NCBI RefSeq assembly: GCF_013394855.1
Contig: NZ_JABMLK010000001.1
Coordinates: forward strand, 2,313,501 to 2,377,500
DNA: 64,000 bases
Direction: 5' to 3'
From: Limnobaculum xujianqingii
GTDB lineage: Bacteria > Pseudomonadota > Gammaproteobacteria > Enterobacterales > Enterobacteriaceae
Shown here piece after piece: positions 61,785 through 64,000 of the stretch. The notes under the pieces are model-generated. The model worked only from the letters and a program-made list of their open reading frames with translations, did no database searches and was not told where the DNA came from. The position numbers and the translations under genes are program-made. The first letter of the stretch is position 1, and every line of letters begins with the position of its first letter.

Positions 61785-62825
61785 CTAGTTAACAAATGAC
61801 CAATATTCAACAGTACTATAATCACATTCATCGCTCTTTTTCATTTGAGACGGATGAAGTTTACGCATTTGTTCTACAATCCAGGGGGCAAACACAGTAT
61901 TCCGATAACCGGAGAATGCTTCAAAACTTGCGTCATCTCCGCCCTGCTCATTGTAATAAACTGGCTTGCCCTTGCCGAGCCAGATTACATCTTCAAGCGC
62001 CAGTTCCTTGCCGCTCTTCATATCCAAATTAATCGGTGAATCAGCGAAGTCTGGATGAGCACCACCGCAATAATAATCAGTAAATACCGATGCACTGATC
62101 ACCGATGGGGAAAAGTAGGTTGGTTTTACTGATTGATTAAAGTCCGCCTGCCCGGAGCTACCGGATAACCCGCCCAACATACAACCATGATAATCAACAA
62201 CTTCACGCCACAGGCGATCTCTCAATCGTACATTGACTTGGGCCATCTGGTCCTGAGGGTAGTCAGACACCAATTCAAACATCCGAATCCCGGAATTTGG
62301 TTCTTTCCACCAGCGGATACGATATCCCATGAACTCCTGTTCATTCTCTGCCTTCAAAGGCATATTCAGCAAACGCAGATAATCGTAGAGATTATCCTTA
62401 CTCAATGCATTTTGATAAGGCGTGAGCGCTTGTTTTTGGCCTACAGGAATAATTGCCGGCAACAGTGACACATCGATAGTTTTTGCTTTATCTCCATGCC
62501 ATTGGCCGCTAAGCCCGCCTTCAGGTGTTGGAGTCAACGTTATCCTCGGCGCTTTTTGCTTACCGATAACACTTTCATTTTCATATAACTCAAGGCTACC
62601 ACCTTCTGACTGAGTTCCCGTCAGGGCAATATCTTTACGATAACGCAAATAAAAATAGCGCCCCGTAACTTCATTAGATTCAGAAGTAACCAGTTCAATC
62701 ACCACTGGAGATTTACCAATTTGGCCGGTATAGGTCATTTGCTGTTCATCATGTTGAGCATACGCAGGGCACAACACACTGAGCCAAATAATTCCTGTGG
62801 CGGCAAGTAACGTTAATAATTTCAT
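61785..62825 (-). CDS. Exported DUF3298-like protein interrupted by an in-frame TAG
   Basis: A signal peptide (MKLLTLLAATGIIWLSVLCPAYA) opens a periplasmic protein. The N-terminal part (25-150) is beta-rich (MTYTGQIGKSPVVIEL). The region TDYYCGGAHPDFADSPINLDM with KELALEDVIWLG resembles DUF3298/RsiV-like domains. The frame stops at a TAG (61785-61787), but the same frame continues for 44 codons (HFTPKGLYFSPSFPRVARAC... to TAA at 61650-61652) with sequence typical of this family's C-terminus. The gene is therefore truncated by a nonsense mutation, read through, or affected by a sequencing error. The start is ATG at 62825 with AGGG upstream, not 62876. Function unknown. Confidence 0.75.
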   Translation of the reverse strand: MKLLTLLAATGIIWLSVLCPAYAQHDEQQMTYTGQIGKSPVVIELVTSESNEVTGRYFYLRYRKDIALTGTQSEGGSLELYENESVIGKQKAPRITLTPTPEGGLSGQWHGDKAKTIDVSLLPAIIPVGQKQALTPYQNALSKDNLYDYLRLLNMPLKAENEQEFMGYRIRWWKEPNSGIRMFELVSDYPQDQMAQVNVRLRDRLWREVVDYHGCMLGGLSGSSGQADFNQSVKPTYFSPSVISASVFTDYYCGGAHPDFADSPINLDMKSGKELALEDVIWLGKGKPVYYNEQGGDDASFEAFSGYRNTVFAPWIVEQMRKLHPSQMKKSDECDYSTVEYWSFVN

Positions 62826-62900
62826 AGCAACCCTTAACTGATATCGACACATATTATGTGTGTCGCCAGTTCCCAATAACAGATCAATGATAGACGTTTA

Positions 62901-64000
62901 TTAACGGGCTGCCGCAATAATTGCCTGTCCAAGAGATAATCCCCCATCACCCATCGGCAAACGTTCAGGCCAAATGACTTGCATGTCACCCAGATAATGA
63001 ATCAATAACTCCCGTAATAATCGGTTGTGCATAACACCACCAGACAGCACAACAATGTCGATCTGATGCTGACTGGCAAACATCTTAGCCATGCTGGCAA
63101 AGCCTTGCGCTAATGCATCGTGAAACGCGTAGGCTCTCTCTGCAGCAGGTGCCTGATAGGCCAGCCATTGATTCCAGAATGTCGCCAGGTCCAACTGATT
63201 ATTCACAACAGGCATAGTTACCGGGTGAGCGGTTCGGCAACATTGTCGAGCCAACGCCTCCAGCTTACAGGCCGCCTCACCCTCCCAACTGATAGCAGAA
63301 GGACAGATTGCCAACGCAGCCGCAACCGCATCAAACAAACGGCCACAGGAAGACGCTTGCGGGGAGTTTAGTCCTCGTTCAATTGCAGTAGCTAATGGCT
63401 GCCAGTTTTCCCGATTAATCACTGCCGCAGCAGAATAGTTCTGCCAGTTGGGAACAAAGCGCAGCCACTGAGCTAAAAGATTACGCCATGGTTGAGAGGA
63501 AGCCTTATCACCTCCCGGCATCGCCACTGAAGGTAATCCACCAAGATGCTCACAATGCTGATAATCAACCAGCAGGCATTCCCCACCCCACAACTGACCA
63601 TTTTTACCGTATCCCAGACCATCCAAAGCCAAACCAATTACTGGCCCTTGCTCTTTTCGCCAGCCGTGCTCTGCCAGACAGGCTGCAATATGGGCATGAT
63701 GATGCAAAACTTCTATAATCGGTAATCTACGCTGTGCCGCCAGTTCTCTGCCATAACGATGACTGACATAGCCCGGATGGGCATCAACTACAATAGCCTC
63801 TGGTGTAAATTGATAAATATCTTCAAATAGTGTCAGTGATTGCTGATACTGCTGCTGAATATCTAAATCATCCAGATCGCCTAAGTGCTGGCTGAGTACC
63901 GCCGCGTTACCTCTTAGTAAGCAAAAAGTATTTTTCAGATCGGCACCCATGGACAGAATCGGTGGTATATGTTCAAAACCGTCCGGCAATTCAATAGCAT
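62901..64000 (-). CDS. hypF: Carbamoyltransferase HypF, C-terminal part; 5' end outside window
   Basis: HypF makes the thiocarbamate on HypE that becomes the CN ligand of NiFe-hydrogenases. The frame is open to the right edge; about 365 residues are present. The sequence corresponds to the C-terminal Kae1-like domain: [43 protein letters not shown] (metal-binding His cluster), [25 protein letters not shown] and [11 protein letters not shown] with the final [16 protein letters not shown]. The acylphosphatase, zinc-finger and YrdC parts must lie beyond base 64000. Hydrogenase maturation genes would be expected nearby. Confidence 0.95.
   Translation of the reverse strand, partial: AIELPDGFEHIPPILSMGADLKNTFCLLRGNAAVLSQHLGDLDDLDIQQQYQQSLTLFEDIYQFTPEAIVVDAHPGYVSHRYGRELAAQRRLPIIEVLHHHAHIAACLAEHGWRKEQGPVIGLALDGLGYGKNGQLWGGECLLVDYQHCEHLGGLPSVAMPGGDKASSQPWRNLLAQWLRFVPNWQNYSAAAVINRENWQPLATAIERGLNSPQASSCGRLFDAVAAALAICPSAISWEGEAACKLEALARQCCRTAHPVTMPVVNNQLDLATFWNQWLAYQAPAAERAYAFHDALAQGFASMAKMFASQHQIDIVVLSGGVMHNRLLRELLIHYLGDMQVIWPERLPMGDGGLSLGQAIIAAAR

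Noticed and set aside
61631..61831. 66-codon minus-strand frame at the end of the DUF3298-like gene
   Set aside because: It is a shifted frame; the better reading there is the in-frame continuation past the TAG.

Overview
The window is a chromosomal segment of a member of the Enterobacterales. The evidence is the E. coli-like gene order frdDCBA / epmA / mscM / psd / rsgA / orn / tRNA-Gly / queG / nnr-tsaE-amiB-mutL-miaA-hfq-hflX-hflK-hflC / purA / nsrR-rnr-rlmB and the very close protein matches to those families. The moderate GC content, the AT-rich accessory spacers and the number of large autotransporters suggest a non-Escherichia lineage. A Budviciaceae-like genome (Budvicia, Pragia, Limnobaculum) would fit, but the sequence alone does not prove it.

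Layout. 1-6.3 kb: the end of one autotransporter, a two-gene unit of uncharacterised exported proteins (TPR-like plus DUF3142), a YeaK-type deacylase, and a divergent YheO/DauR-type regulator. 6.5-16.2 kb: one giant autotransporter (about 3,214 residues when repaired) broken into three reading frames by single-base slips in two G/C homopolymers. 17-18.7 kb: an AEC-family carrier and a glutathione S-transferase. 19-36.6 kb: a conserved housekeeping block for rRNA methylation, RNase R, NO sensing, purine synthesis, HflKC protease regulation, HflX ribosome rescue, Hfq, tRNA modification (MiaA, TsaE, QueG), mismatch repair, amidase and NAD(P)HX repair. 36.6-46 kb: an accessory interval at the place where E. 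coli carries datA and glyVXY. It holds two consensus DnaA boxes, a three-gene coiled-coil/membrane operon (DUF6384-like) of unknown function, an alpha/beta hydrolase, an exported ankyrin protein and three identical tRNA-Gly(GCC) genes, the third split off by about 0.9 kb. 46-57.2 kb: orn, rsgA, psd, mscM, epmA and frdABCD with an FNR-type promoter. 57.2-64 kb: structured spacer DNA, a lipoprotein subtilisin autotransporter, a DUF3298-like exported protein interrupted by an in-frame TAG, and the C-terminal part of hypF.

The most interesting pattern is a family of about 160-170 bp interspersed elements at 6358-6517, 18791-18949, 52334-52494 and 57331-57500. The copies differ in sequence, but the differences compensate across at least four predicted stems, so the folded form appears to be under selection. 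All four lie between convergent genes. They occur as two inverted pairs, A/B and C/D. A second, unrelated hairpin-rich element with two covarying copies lies at 57858-58090.

Other notable points: start codons were moved from the longest ORF to better ribosome-binding sites for yeaK, nsrR, rsgA, psd, purA, hflK, miaA, amiB, tsaE, nnr and several unknown genes. The frd operon start is markedly GC-richer than the flanking DNA sampled.
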